This document shows positions 34,008 to 45,411 of a DNA stretch of 64,000 bases, in pieces. How positions within the stretch are numbered: the first letter of the stretch is position 1; each line of letters opens with the position of its first letter. A program made the translations under genes and the position numbers. The DNA comes from Azorinus chamasolen (taxonomy: Eukaryota; Mollusca; Bivalvia; Cardiida; Solecurtidae). The stretch spans positions 16,718,440 through 16,782,439 of the forward strand of contig OY755240.1 of assembly GCA_963576725.1 (NCBI GenBank), read 5' to 3'. The notes below the pieces were generated by a model, which did no database searches, was not told where the DNA came from, and saw only the letters and a list, made by a program, of their open reading frames with translations.

Positions 34008-35859
34008 TATTTAACTAACAGGTGAGTGCATGGTGTATGACAACGTCTTAGCAGCGCAATTACCTCGAATGATTTGAATGTATCGGAGAAACCTTCGCAG
34101 ACTTTACTTTGAACGAAATTCTTGTGCAACAAAAGACATATATTTAACTTGTAGAAGTAAACAACGAGCAGTGAACCATAAAAATCAGCGCAGTTCACTT
34201 GTTGGGGGAGGGGGGGGGGGGGTCAGAATCTTGTCAGTTTATCGACAGCAACTTTAATCTTCTTAACCTACATCAGAAGTTCGTGATTTTCCCCTTCTCA
34301 AGTCATATAATCGACACCCCTAAATCATGGAACGTACCCAAATGTAAAGTACATTCACGGTCTACTGCTCCTTGTTTACATATAATACGCCTGAATATAT
34401 CTTTCGTTAATGAATACATCTGGAAGTGATAGGGCATCCATGTCCTCTGTGCATACTAGGTTGACTACAGTAGTATTGTCCAGAGGCCTGTTAAGGAGTG
34501 TAGGCGTTCGGTGTCACTTCGAGCGATCTCTGAACGAGGGCTCCCGCCTAGTGCTAGCTAGCGCAAGCTAGCCTACTCGCGAGGTGTATCGCTTTGACAT
34601 TCGCTTGTGTTTCCAAGATGGCTACCAACACAGTAACAGAAGCAACCGACAGGAAGAAAACAATCGTAATTAACAAACTGATGCTCTAGAACCAGACCGC
34701 AGATCAAAAATTTACTTGATTTTAGAAAGGGCGCTTGATCGCGTTCAGCAGTGATACTTTTACTCGGGCAAGCGCTCATCAAGCGCCCGCGCTCCTGAAC
34801 AGGCCTCTGTTTTATTGACCTGTCAAATGTGAATATTCCTACGTCACTGAAAGGATATATTTAGCTTGGGTAAACCTGTGTTTCAAACGTTTTTCACGAG
34901 ATTCACAATAAATGTACAAGTACTCGAATGAGCCAAGTAGGAAAGCTTTTATTAACGGAAACAATCGATATTAACCGAAGCTATATATGGCGTGTTCAGC
35001 AAGCGTATAATTATTTAAATTTTGACAGGTTAATAAAATAGGACAATACAACAATCAGATGGCGTTGTTTACAAAATAGTGTGTATGTAAACACAGAAAA
35101 TTAACGATAAGTATTATCCGAAAGGTTTGAACTGGCACTCATTAATTTCCGCCGACTTTCGTCGATGAAAAATCGTGAGAGTGACGCGTGTTTCATGTGT
35201 ATGTTTGGAAGGATAAAAACAGCTTACGGAAAAAGGCGGAATATTCATGCAGTGCCAGGTCAAACCTTATCGACAATACAGCTGTGGCATGTATATTAGG
35301 ATAGGAAGCAGCGGTGTAGTGGTTATGCTGTTAGACCTGGATTAACCTATACAACATGTCGCAGTTTAATTTATCGTTAATTTTCTGTGTTTACGTACTG
35401 TTTTGTAAACAACGCCATCTGTTCGTTGTACTACTGTACTTGTCTAAATGTTTAGGTAAGTGGGTCACGAACCCCTCATTTTGGCATTTTACTACCACTC
35501 AAACGAAGTCTCATTCTGGACTTTTAAAACGGGCCGTAGCTTAACGGTGAATAAAACTATACAGATTGCTCCTACGGGAACTTTCTATATGTTTGTTGCT
35601 TTACATTATGCAAACTCCTGTTTTTACAGCATGTGTTTCTGAATCACGTGGTAGCCTTAGCGAAACTCAACTGTAGAAATGTTTTCTTTCTCAATTCTCA
35701 AATAATCTTTGTAAACCCTCTACTCCATGGGTATTTATGTAAGAATAAATGGCATTGTGAATATTAATTAGCCTAGGTTTAATAACCATGACTCTTGAAC
35801 ACGTGATGTTGTTGCAATGACAGAAACTACAAAGACAGTCGTATATAATTTCAAACAAA
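34008..35859. other. Noncoding region
   Basis: Contains a G-run near 34203-34222 and a hairpin AGGGCGCTTGAT / ATCAAGCGCCC (34725-34790). Near-palindromic CTAGCTAGCGCAAGCTAGC lies at 34554-34572. No gene is supported. Confidence 0.4.
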
Positions 35860-35861
35860 TA

Positions 35862-36169
35862 CAGTCGAACTTCGTTATCTCGAACTCGGATAACTCGGAC
35901 TTTGGGATAACTCGAACAAAAAGTCCAGTCCTTCCAAAACTTACAATACATTCTTGCTCTAATATGTATCCCTATAGCTATCTGGAAATACATGTGACAG
36001 CTTAATAAAGGTCTAAAAAAATACTGAAAGCTTTCAGCATTACTTTTAGACCTGTTTTAAGCTCTAACCTTGAGAAATTGTTCGGAATAGAAATCGGATG
36101 ACTCGACCTTCTGTTATCTCGAACTAATTTGTATGGTCCCTTGAAGCTCGAATTATCGAAGTTCAACTG
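35862..36169. repeat. pogo/Tigger-like MITE
   Basis: 308 bp between TA 35860-35861 and TA 36170-36171. Ends are CAGTCGAACTTCGTTATCTCG and the near complement CGAATTATCGAAGTTCAACTG. Subterminal TCGAACTCGGATAACTCGG repeats. It belongs to the same superfamily as the insertion in the Polinton at 53871-55365 but is a different family. Confidence 0.75.
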
Positions 36170-36384
36170 TAATAAGCAAACAGAGTATGATAAGGCAACT
36201 CTTACAGGAACCATCTTACCAAGCTCAGCTTTTTCTGCTTATGGCAAGATATAGATTTGTTTCTACAGACTTTGTCATGGCAAACACGCCCCTTGAAAAC
36301 CTCCATTATACAAATACAGCTAATAAGTATTCATGGTGTTATTATCGAGCAGGTAAAGGGTTACTGCAGACCGACAGTAATCAA

Positions 36385-37215
36385 GTAATAGGGAATCGAC
36401 CGGGCGTCAAAGGCGCCGTCGATTCGCTCTACGGTAGATGGTTAAGCCCCCAAAAAATGCGTGTCAAAAGTGAATTAGGCTATTTCGGGAGTTTTCATTG
36501 GAAAGCTTTGACCAGCGCCGAAAATCCAAATTTGACATGTAATTTTCTGAGAAAATCAGATAATTCGGCGAGGCCGTAAATCGGGTAATAAAACATGGTA
36601 CAGTCATTTGTTTTAGAAAATTATTATCGCTACATTTCGGACTTTCTTCAATTTTCTTCTGACACTTGCCGCCATCTTGAAATTGACTCGAATACTGTAA
36701 ATTAAACATGACTTCATCAAACAAACATTACAGATAATGCCTATGAATACACTTGAGAGGGTGCAACAGATAAGTTGTAGTGTAAAAAAGTGAACTTTTA
36801 TAATGAAATGACGAGCAAGCCGCAAAGCGGCTTGCGAGAAATAAAATGTATTCTAACATTAATCAGACTTTATGCCGCCGAAAACTTACAATGATTGAGG
36901 TTCCAGTATGTTGGCACGCGACTGGTAGGACTATGTTACATTATAATAATCATTCCTATTTTATGACGAGAAAGCCGCGAAGCAGTTTGCGAGGAACCTA
37001 TTGCTTTTTTACGCACAACTTTCATGATGCTCAGCTAGTCCACTTTTGCGTACGACTCTATCGATCTACTTTCGGTTTTAACGATATCCTGGCAGACGGC
37101 AACTATCACACAAATATAATGATGTCTTAAGAGTTCATTGATGAGATTAGATGCTCAGCTATAACCATGTTAGAATGTGTCTGGTTGGACTTCGTTAACA
37201 TTTAATCAAGTACAC
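36385..37215 (+). repeat. 0.8-kb duplicated segment, copy 1
   Basis: Matches 41377-42160 almost throughout. It starts AGGGAATCGACCGGGCG and AAAGGCGCCGTCGATTCGC, and carries two palindromes of the AAGCCGCGAAGCGGCTT type (36817 and 36968). It includes a 94-codon ORF at 36846 that is partly shared by copy 2. An uncharacterised interspersed repeat is the simplest reading. Confidence 0.65.
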
Positions 37216-37244
37216 GTTTGCAGAGTATTATACTATACCCAGAT

Positions 37245-37440
37245 CAGACAGCTCATACTGGAGGTTACCAGTCGTTTCGCCCCTGGTGTTTCGCCCCTGA
37301 TCGTTTCGCTCCCAATAGGGATCCTGGTCGTTTCGCCCCCATACCCTGGTCGTATGGCCCCCAACAAAAAATACTTACGAAATGCAATTTTCCAATACTT
37401 TAAATCTGAGAAAAGTCCCATTTTGTAGAGTTTCAGAATT
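37245..37440. repeat. CGTTTCGCCCCTGGT array
   Basis: Five or six units of TCGTTTCGCCCCTGG type between 37270 and 37355, inserted in a hairpin MITE (CCAGATCAGACAGCTC at 37239 and GTCTGATCTGCGTCTACTCC at 37440). Looks like the end of another arrayed-end element. Confidence 0.55.
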
Positions 37441-38664
37441 GTCTGATCTGCGTCTACTCCGTTTGCAAATGCATGAAAACACGTTCATATTCATATATGA
37501 GGTGAAGGGTTAAGAACAGGGAAAGGGTTACTAACTACTAGTATCAGTATAAGTGTAACTTCAGTATATATACTCTTTACATTAATTAAGAGTTACACAT
37601 GTGGCATGGCTTGTTAATAACCTAAGATAATTACAAGTTGTCAACATATATACTCTTTACATTAATTAAGAGTTACACGTTTCACATAGTTTTTTAACAT
37701 CCTGAGATAATTACAAGGCTACACGCTGTCAGCTTTTTTGTTACCAGCATAAGACAAGCACACACTGTCAACATGTAAAAGCTACATGTATGTTCATATC
37801 TCAACAAACATGCCTGTCAGGGGAAGGGCTAGATTTCCTTATGAATATATAAGATTATAACTATGTATAAGAAAACCTTTAAAAATCTTCTACTCCAGAG
37901 ACTGCAGTTGAATTTAAATGGCATTTGGTAGGAATAGTGGGCCGCCTTGCAAGGAACATGTATAGTGATTTCCATTCAGCATAGATTATGTTACAGTTAG
38001 GATATTTCAACTAGAACTACATGTTAACACTTTACTCTGAACTCAGTATGCCTTTGCAAACAGAGTATACTAAATTTTCTGCCATGGGCAAAACTCCTCA
38101 GTTTATAATATATTACATGTAGTTGTACCGTTATAAGAATTCAGCTAATTAATGTGCATACAGTGCTTTATTTCCTGCATGAATATATATGAGGTAAAGG
38201 GTTAAAAGAACAAACCTCTTGCCAGTAAGCCTTCAACAGCTGCATTATCCATCCTGATGCGTGATGTCACATTGAGTATACCAGCACTTATAATGTGGCT
38301 ATTTAGTAGGTTATGCATGATCGTATGTTTCAAATACTAAAGGTTTGGAGAATCAGATTTCATGTTGTATATCTTTTGCAAATTTTAAACACAAATTTAC
38401 AACTATGCAATCTATGTATATTTAAAAGTAACAAGTTAATCAAGAAGCATAGAGAATGTACTTCAACAATTAATCTTAATTTGGCTGTTCTGATATAGTC
38501 ACACGTTTTGGGGGAGTGGGATGTGGTGGGGAATCTATCAGACATGACATGCTCATAGATTCCTGTCTAAAAACCTCAGATCTCTTTAAGCATACTGAAA
38601 AATAGGTATGAATATCAAGGTCGAAGTTAGCTTCTGCTCCAAATTGCCATTTTCAATAAATGCT
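37441..38664. other. Noncoding, with a 90-bp tandem duplication
   Basis: ATATATACTCTTTACATTAA, GAGTTACAC and GATAATTACAAG occur twice, at 37568-37638 and 37648-37718. Further MITE pieces occur near 38040 and 38180. No coding region. Confidence 0.45.
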
Positions 38665-38741
38665 ATCAGTGTAGTTTAATGGAAGAACACCTTCTTGGCT
38701 TAGCCATAGAGGGAAGTCTAGGTTCAAATCCTAGCACTGCC
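38665..38741 (+). other. tRNA-like element with hairpin in place of the anticodon arm, copy 2
   Basis: 77 nt, same layout as 33291-33367. A box TAGTTTAATGG; perfect T-arm CTAGGTTCAAATCCTAG; acceptor CAGTG / CACTG with the outer pairs lost. The arm is CCTTCT TGGC / GCCA AGAGGG: the inner stem changed on both sides relative to copy 1 and still pairs. Followed by TATTGGAAAGGC. Confidence 0.5.
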
Positions 38742-38785
38742 TATTGGAAAGGCTTTTTGGAGTCAGTTATTGGCTAAAGACAACA

Positions 38786-39018
38786 CTTAACCCCTTTCCT
38801 GTTCTATGTTTATTCCAAAATTGAATACCTACTGAATATTCATAGACAAAATAGATTAATGAAATATGGAAGATGGAACATTATATCCATTAAAAACTAC
38901 AGAAACAGATCTATCAAATTCCATTAGCAAACAAAATCTATGGGAGCCTTCTGATCAGGATCTACTGTGTTTGCAGTTACATAAACGTCGTTTGTACATG
39001 TATTAGCGAAAGGGTTAA
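38786..39018. repeat. TTAA hairpin MITE
   Basis: TTAACCCCTTTCCTGTTC at the left and TTAGCGAAAGGGTTAA at the right, with a partial core (GGGAGCCTTCTGATCAGG, CTACTGTGTTTGC). Confidence 0.55.
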
Positions 39019-39674
39019 ACAGAAAAAATTATGTCCCGAACACTTTTTATGATACATGAACAGTACAATGTCCACTTTTTGTGTCCATTGCTTTGGCAGG
39101 GTTACAGCTAGGGTTTATTTTTTTTGCATGGCATCTTTAATTTGGTCACATTTCTGCTGGCAGGTGACACATGTTCCTTTGAACACTTTTGTTCTCATTC
39201 CTGTCATATTTCTCACTTTCTTGTCCATGTGTATCTTAAAATAGATATAATATAATTTAAATTGGATCTTAACTCATGGACAGGGGATAGCTAATTGAGT
39301 TTATTTTGTATGTACTATCAACCAATAACAACTCATCTTCTCATTTCAAAATTGCACACACAAACATAATATGTATGAGTTTTTATTACTGATTGTTAAT
39401 TTACTTTTACAGTGATTGACCTGATTTTTGTCTAGCCTGCTTGTTGTCAGCTCAACAGTTGCCAAAGTGGCAATTGTGTAGGCACATACATATGTGTGTC
39501 TGTGTGTCCATTTGATTTTGTAACAGCCAATCCATTATTTTGCATCATCAGATCTCCATATAACTTGGCCCATATCTTGAGTAGACAGTGTACCAGGTAC
39601 AAGGGCCTTAACTCTCGCATCACAAATTTTGAAATTTATCCTTGATTAATTTTCTTCATTCACTGGGTCAAACA

Positions 39675-39895
39675 AAAATTAAATTTTATAAATGGCTTTT
39701 GTCACTGACCGTTCCAAGGCGGTACTTCCATCTTCTTCCTATTGTATGTTTGTTTTGTCTTTGTGCGTCGCTTGTTGTTTTTTCTACCTATGTACATTTG
39801 CTGTTTCCTTGTGTTGCTGTTCGGGCGAGTGTTTGTTCTGTATGTGGTGTTTCCTGCATGACTCATTTTGTACTTTTAGTCACTAGTAGACAGTG
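39675..39895 (+). repeat. Retrotransposon 3' tail repeat, partial copy
   Basis: GGCTTTTGTCACTGACCGTT, CCAAGGCGGTACTTCC, GTTCGGGCGAGTGTTTGTTC and TTCCTGCATGACTCATTTT. It is the complement of 61490-61690. The overlapping cysteine-rich 105- and 64-codon ORFs are repeat products. Confidence 0.6.
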
Positions 39896-40029
39896 TACCA
39901 TGTATAAGAATTATGACTCAAGATTCACTACACCAGAGGCTGGGCTGGTTTTACTTTAATTGCTGTAGTGAAAATTTAGTAAACAAATAAATATTTTCTG
40001 TGACATCAGTAATCAAATTTAAAATAAAA

Positions 40030-40860
40030 AAATGGCAGGAGTGTTCCGTAGGTAACCATTTACGAAGTTGTAACCCATAAAATACAAGAGCACCACTTGG
40101 GGGTTCCAATGTTAAATTTTTCGAACAGTGACAACGACAATGCAGATGGTGGAGTTATGACATAGCTCTTTTTTCCTTCAAAAAGCAGACAAGCTAAAAA
40201 TGGCCACCATAGATTGGGCTAAATCCCTTCTATGGCTAAAGGGAGCATTAAACAACTGAACAGATTTTTATGTACCAGTATTTTTTGTAAGAATAATTGG
40301 TGAACATTTGCCAAGTTTTCATTTTGTTTCCTCAAGCGTCACATTTTATTTATAGGTCAATGTGACCTTGACCTTGGTCTTCATTTACAAAATACACTTG
40401 TGCGGAGCAAACCTCATATACCGAATCATCTAGGATCACAGATATGGCATGTGAGTTCATCTTAGGATGGTATAGTGTCGCATACTAGTTTTAGGTCAAT
40501 GTGACCTTGACCTCATTTACAAACAAGCCTGACCGGAGCATAGCTAATAAACTACTTCAGCTAGGATCACCAAATATGGTGTGTGAGTACATCTTGGGAT
40601 GGCGGGGTGTCACTTACTATTCATAGGTCAATGTGACCTTGGCATTGGGCTTCATTTACAAAAAAGCTTGTTTACAGCATACCCCTACACCAAGTCAGCT
40701 ATGATCATTACTAAATACGGTGTGTGAGTTCATCTCCGGATGACGGAATGTCGCATACTTTTTGTAGGTCATGTGGCCATGACTTTGACATTTGACCTCA
40801 ATTACAATAAAAGCTTGTCTTTTGTGGTAGCTTGAGTTCAAATTCTGCTCATACTACGCA
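40030..40860 (+). repeat. Tandem array, unit about 130 bp, GGTCAATGTGACCTTGACC
   Basis: Four units (starts near 40360, 40490, 40625 and 40765), each with TAGGTCAATGTGACCTTG, CTTCATTTACAAAA and GGTGTGTGAGTTCATCT. A non-repeated leader occupies 40030-40340. Confidence 0.65.
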
Positions 40861-41376
40861 GTCTTTACTTTCATTTTGCAGTGCATATGCAGACCTGCTT
40901 ACAATTCACCTTTCATTGCCAGTGCTTTGCTTTGGGGAGCATTTGTCACCTACTGCGACACATTTCTTGTTTGGCTATATTTCGACAATAAATTGTCATA
41001 CATAAATATATGTTCTTACGTACCACTATGTACTTCTTGACCTATTGTCTCTGATAATGGACACTCTCATTATTATTGTTGCTTAGGTTTTTGTCGTGGT
41101 TGTGGCTTTCTTCACTAACAATTTTCAGATTTAATTTGTTACGCATCTTAATCATATACAGACAGTGCATAATGTGCGAGATTGTTTTGAATTAAGTGAA
41201 TTACATGAATTGACATGCATCTACTTTCGTTAAATTTCATTAGTTATTTTTTACTTCATTGAATGTAAAATGTCGATGGCCGATTCCCGGTAGAGGCAGT
41301 GCCTTAGTTCATATTATATTTGTATAAAGTTTATCATGGCTTTAGCCAACACCTTCATGGGAGACTCAGATTAACA
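40861..41376. other. Noncoding spacer
   Basis: AT-rich, nothing recognisable. Confidence 0.35.
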
Positions 41377-42160
41377 GGGAATCGACCGGGCGCCGAAGGC
41401 GCCGTCGATTCGCTCTACAGTAGATGGTTAAGCCAAAAAAATGCTTGTCAAAAGTGAAATAGGCTATTTCGGGAGTTTTCATTGGAAAGCATTGACCAGC
41501 GCCGAAAATCCGAATTTGACATGTAATTTTCTGAGAAATTCACATGATTCGGCGAGGCCGTAAATCGGGTAATAAATCATGGTACAGTCATTGTTTTAGA
41601 AAATTCTTATCGCTACATTTCTGACATCTTGAAATTGATTCGATTCGACGAATTATTGTAAATAAAACATGTCTTCATCAAACAAACATTACAGATAATG
41701 CCTATAAATACACTCGAGAGGGTGCAACAGATAAGTTGTATTGTAAAAAAGTGAACTTTTATAATGAAATGACGAGCAAGCCGCGAAGGGGCTTGCGAGA
41801 AATTACGTGTATTTTAACATTATTCGGACTTTATGCCGTCGAAAACTTACAATGATTGAGGTTCCAGTATGTTGGCACGCGACAGGTAGGACTATGTTAC
41901 ATTATAATAATCATTCCAATTTGATGACGAGCAAGTCGCTTAGCGGCTTGGGAGGAACATATTGCTTTTTTACGCACAACTTCCATGATGTTCAGCTAGT
42001 CCACTTTTGCGTACGACTCTATCGAGCTACTTTTGGTTTTAACGATATCCTGGAAGACGGCAACCGTCACAAAAACGGAATGCTGTCTTACAGTTCATTG
42101 ATGAGACTAGTTGCTCAGCTCTGTGTCTGGTTGGATTTCGTTAACATTTAAAGTATACTT
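41377..42160 (+). repeat. 0.8-kb duplicated segment, copy 2
   Basis: Counterpart of 36385-37215, including AGGGAATCGACCGGGCGC and AAGCCGCGAAGGGGCTT. It carries a 114-codon ORF at 41807 that aligns with the 94-codon ORF of copy 1 over most of its length, then diverges at the C-terminus. Confidence 0.65.
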
Positions 42161-42164
42161 TTTC

Positions 42165-44154
42165 AGAGTATACCCAGATCAGACAGCTCGTATGTACAGA
42201 GACACCTTGATTTTCTGTCACGAAACTAAATTCCCGAAAACAACAATGTCGGGATACAATGGGTACAGATAAAAAAAGCTTTGAGGTGTAAGGGTATTCA
42301 CAATATTGAACTAGTCCACGAAATTGTGATGACAGGTGTTTGCTTACAATTTAAGATCATATATTTGACTGTTACATAATTATGTTCCAGCACGACTAGC
42401 TAAGTCAGTTAGGTCGAAGTAATCAAATTGTTTTACCAATGAGCTGTGGGTCAATCATGCATTAGAGGGTTAGGGGTTAGTAACATGTATTTTTTTCTGT
42501 AACCAAGTGTCCTTATTATAAAGAAACATACCCGGGATCAAACCTGGATCACAGTCATGCACTCTATCACGTCGCCATAAAAGCGCTCTAGTACAGCAAA
42601 GCCGTACATGTGATTATAAACATACACAATGTGACATACTCCTCAAGCAAGTTGAAATTCGTCCCAAATTTCTATGGGTATGAGAACGACTGGAAATCGA
42701 ACTCGGAGCTCATGCAGTGTAACAGTCACAGTCCCCCAATGGGCGCCAAATGTAACCGGGTGTTCTTATTTATAAAGAAACATACCCGCTCAGACCCTGG
42801 ATCGCCAGGTCCATAGTCATGAGCACTACCACCTCGCCAAAACAGCGCGATTGTATAGCTGTACAAGTGATGTAAACCTACACACTGTGACATTTCTTTT
42901 CATTTGCACGAAATAACCATGATTTTGAAGTATTTCACAGTGTGCTAGTTACATGACTGTGAAATAAAATGGATTCAGTATGGAAGTATAGCGAGAATGC
43001 TAGAAAAATAATTGAAAATGTTATAGACGTATTGTTATGAAACGAAATAATTGTAATAAAACGATGGAAATGAAAATATAAAAAAACACCTCAACTGTTT
43101 TGAAACTCATATATTTACAATAGAAAATAGCAGCAAAATATTGGTCAACAAAACTATATGCATACGGTAGGCCTCAAACTCGCATTATTCAAATTATTTT
43201 CAAAGTTTAGGGGGCCGCTTTGATCATTCGTCCTCCGAGCTACCCATTGCGCAACGACACATCGTATATATATATATTAATCATGAAATTATAAATTTAA
43301 ACAATTAAGTTCGAAGTCACATGTTTCGAATCGACCTATTGACATGGAATAATCCAAAGGTCATTACTCAGATCTATTGTAGTTTCAAAAACAAACACAG
43401 CAGATCCTGATCAGATGGCTCCTTTCAACTTTGGATCTACTATGTTTGCAAAACCATAGAAAGGCATATTTATTGAGTAAAGTGTTAACATCTTATCCAA
43501 AAACAATGGTCACAATTGAATGATATTTGATAGAAATAGTCATCTACAAAAATTGTTAAAGCTACATGTATGTTCATATCTCAAAAAACATGCCTGTATA
43601 TGTATATATTCAAAACTGTCTTAGCGACCGTCCCTTAATAGCGACTTCCTGTCTTCACAGTATGTAAACTCCGGTGTATCCCTTCCGGAAGCTGAGATCA
43701 GCGAATCGAGATATTTACCAATATATTCTCTGACGGATGGATGCCGCCCACTTTGACAAGTAAGTTTGAAATAACATAACACGTTAGCTTATATGAAATA
43801 CACAATCTATGACGGTGATACAGTTTTAAAACATTCAACACACCTCTTCCTACAATGTTGTGATTAATAAACATTAAATATTGGATATGATCCTCGCTAA
43901 GCATCAAGTGAAAACAACAGGTGCTTCAAACGAGTATCATTAATTCTATCCATTGAAGCATTACCGCACCACGCATGATAGAAATGGCAAAATGAATGAA
44001 ATATCTACCACAAAAGTATAATGTACCATGAAAATATTAATGTTACACGAAAACTTCGTAATAAATAAATATGACATAGTTTCACTGCCTGTATGACTAG
44101 CTGCATTAAGACTGTATAACTAGCTGAGATTTATAATGAATAAACTGTATGACA
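42165..44154. other. Noncoding region with tRNA-like and MITE pieces
   Basis: Two related minus-strand tRNA-like pieces start near 42525 and 42775 (ACATACCCGGGATCAAACC and ACATACCCGCTCAGACC). A TTAA hairpin MITE lies at about 43393-43490. The segment 43626-43715 (CAGTATGTAAACTCCGGTG, CCTTCCGGAAGCTGAGATC) recurs inverted at about 60835-60895. No gene is supported. Confidence 0.45.
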
Positions 44155-44160
44155 AGCTGA

Positions 44161-44690
44161 TATATATAGGTGATGGGGGTTCTGGACCACTCGCTCCGCT
44201 CGCGTTCCAGAACACGCTTCGCTCCCCATCACCTATATATATATAGGGAAGGAAGTAAATATATATATATTTTTACTCTTATTCCAAAATTGAAGATTTC
44301 CAGTTTGTCCGTAAAAGCTAACCAAAATCTAATTTAACCTATTTCAATCTGCTTTATTTTGAAAACAGCTTACATCCGTAAAAAAGGAGGGACAGTGAAA
44401 ATTAAAAAAAAATCTAATGAGGGACACAGAGAATCTTTCGTGGGTAGGAGGGAGTAAAAAAAAAATATACCCCCTATTCCAAAATTGAAGATTTCCAGTT
44501 TGTCCGTAAAAGCTAACCAATATCTAATTTAACCTATTTCAATTTACTTTATTTTGAAAAAAGTTTACATCCGTAAAAAAGGAGGGACAGCGGAATGAGC
44601 AAAAATTAAAATAAAATCTAAATAAGGGACAGAGAGAATATTTCGCGGGTAGGAGGGGGAGTAGAAAAAAAATAATATTACTTTCTCCCC
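44161..44690 (+). repeat. Polinton left terminal inverted repeat
   Basis: The outer 84 bp are themselves a palindrome: TATATATAGGTGATGGGG at one side and CCCCATCACCTATATATA at the other, with a nested GTTCTGGA / TCCAGAAC stem. Two tandem units of about 195 bp follow, each with TTCCAAAATTGAAGATTTCC, CATCCGTAAAAAAGGAGGGA and GGGACACAGAGAATC. The inverted partner is at 58228-58755. Confidence 0.8.
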
Positions 44691-44838
44691 CACCCCCTTT
44701 TTACCATTTTTTTAAAAAATATAAATAATTTAATAATAAATCATACTAATATTTAATACGATTTTATAATAATATAAAAAAATCTTATACCCTAAAATAT
44801 AACTAAAATAGTTTTCTCTAAAAATGGACGTATAAAAA

Positions 44839-45174
44839 ATGAACAGCAAAGATCGAGAAGGAGGAAATTGCGATCATCGCTTAGAATTAAAAATAAATAA
44901 AAAGGGGGTAACTGAAATGAACCCATTAAAAATGCAAGAAGGTAAAGTATGTACAAAATTTAATGAATACAAATTATTTAGCGAATATTGTTGGGATAAT
45001 AATAGGCCATTAGGAGTTAGATGCGCGTGTAAACAGTGCGAAAAACCGATGAAACAAAAACACTATAGAGAAAATAAAGAAAAATATAGAGAAGCTTTTA
45101 AATCCTTCATAGAAAGAAATCCTAATTATCGCGAGGAATATCGTTTTAAAAAATTAAAAGGAAAAAATATATGA
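44839..45174 (+). CDS. Small zinc-motif protein of the Polinton
   Basis: 111 codons, first gene inside the left repeat. A cysteine array resembles the phage/virus type zinc ribbon: KVCTKFNEYKLFSEYCWDNN followed by CACKQCEKP, then a basic helix (KQKHYRENKEKYREAFKSF). The usual second cysteine of the first CxxC is a phenylalanine here (CTKF), so zinc binding may be weakened. Its stop overlaps the next start as ATGA (45171-45174), so the two were probably expressed from a compact unit. A nucleic-acid binding or regulatory role is only a guess. Confidence 0.6.
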   Translation: MNSKDREGGNCDHRLELKINKKGVTEMNPLKMQEGKVCTKFNEYKLFSEYCWDNNRPLGVRCACKQCEKPMKQKHYRENKEKYREAFKSFIERNPNYREEYRFKKLKGKNI

Positions 45175-45411
45175 TTAAAATTAAATCTAAAGAAATGGAC
45201 TATAAAAAATCTAAAGAAATGGACTATAAAAAATCCCGAGTAATTAAAGAAACCATTAAATTAGTAGATAAACCTAGATGTAATTATTTAAGAACGTTCG
45301 AATTTAACGCCCTTAGTTATAAAGATCCTAACATTCTATTTAACGATAAAAAGTATGAGATACTAGATAAAATAAAAAAAGATATAAAAAGATATAACGG
45401 TATTAATGGAA
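45171..45411 (+). CDS. DNA polymerase B, N-terminal piece before the insertion
   Basis: ATG 45171 overlaps the upstream stop. About 80 codons: a lysine-rich leader with a repeated KSKEMDYK motif, then LRTFEFNALSYKDPNILF and KYEILDKIKKDIKRY, text I associate with the N-terminal region of Polinton-type polymerases. After 45411 the frame runs into a retroelement tail, and the rest of the apparent 142-codon ORF is CA-repeat sequence. This piece is therefore interpreted as the true 5' end of the polymerase gene that continues from about 46005. It could alternatively be a separate small gene. Confidence 0.5.
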
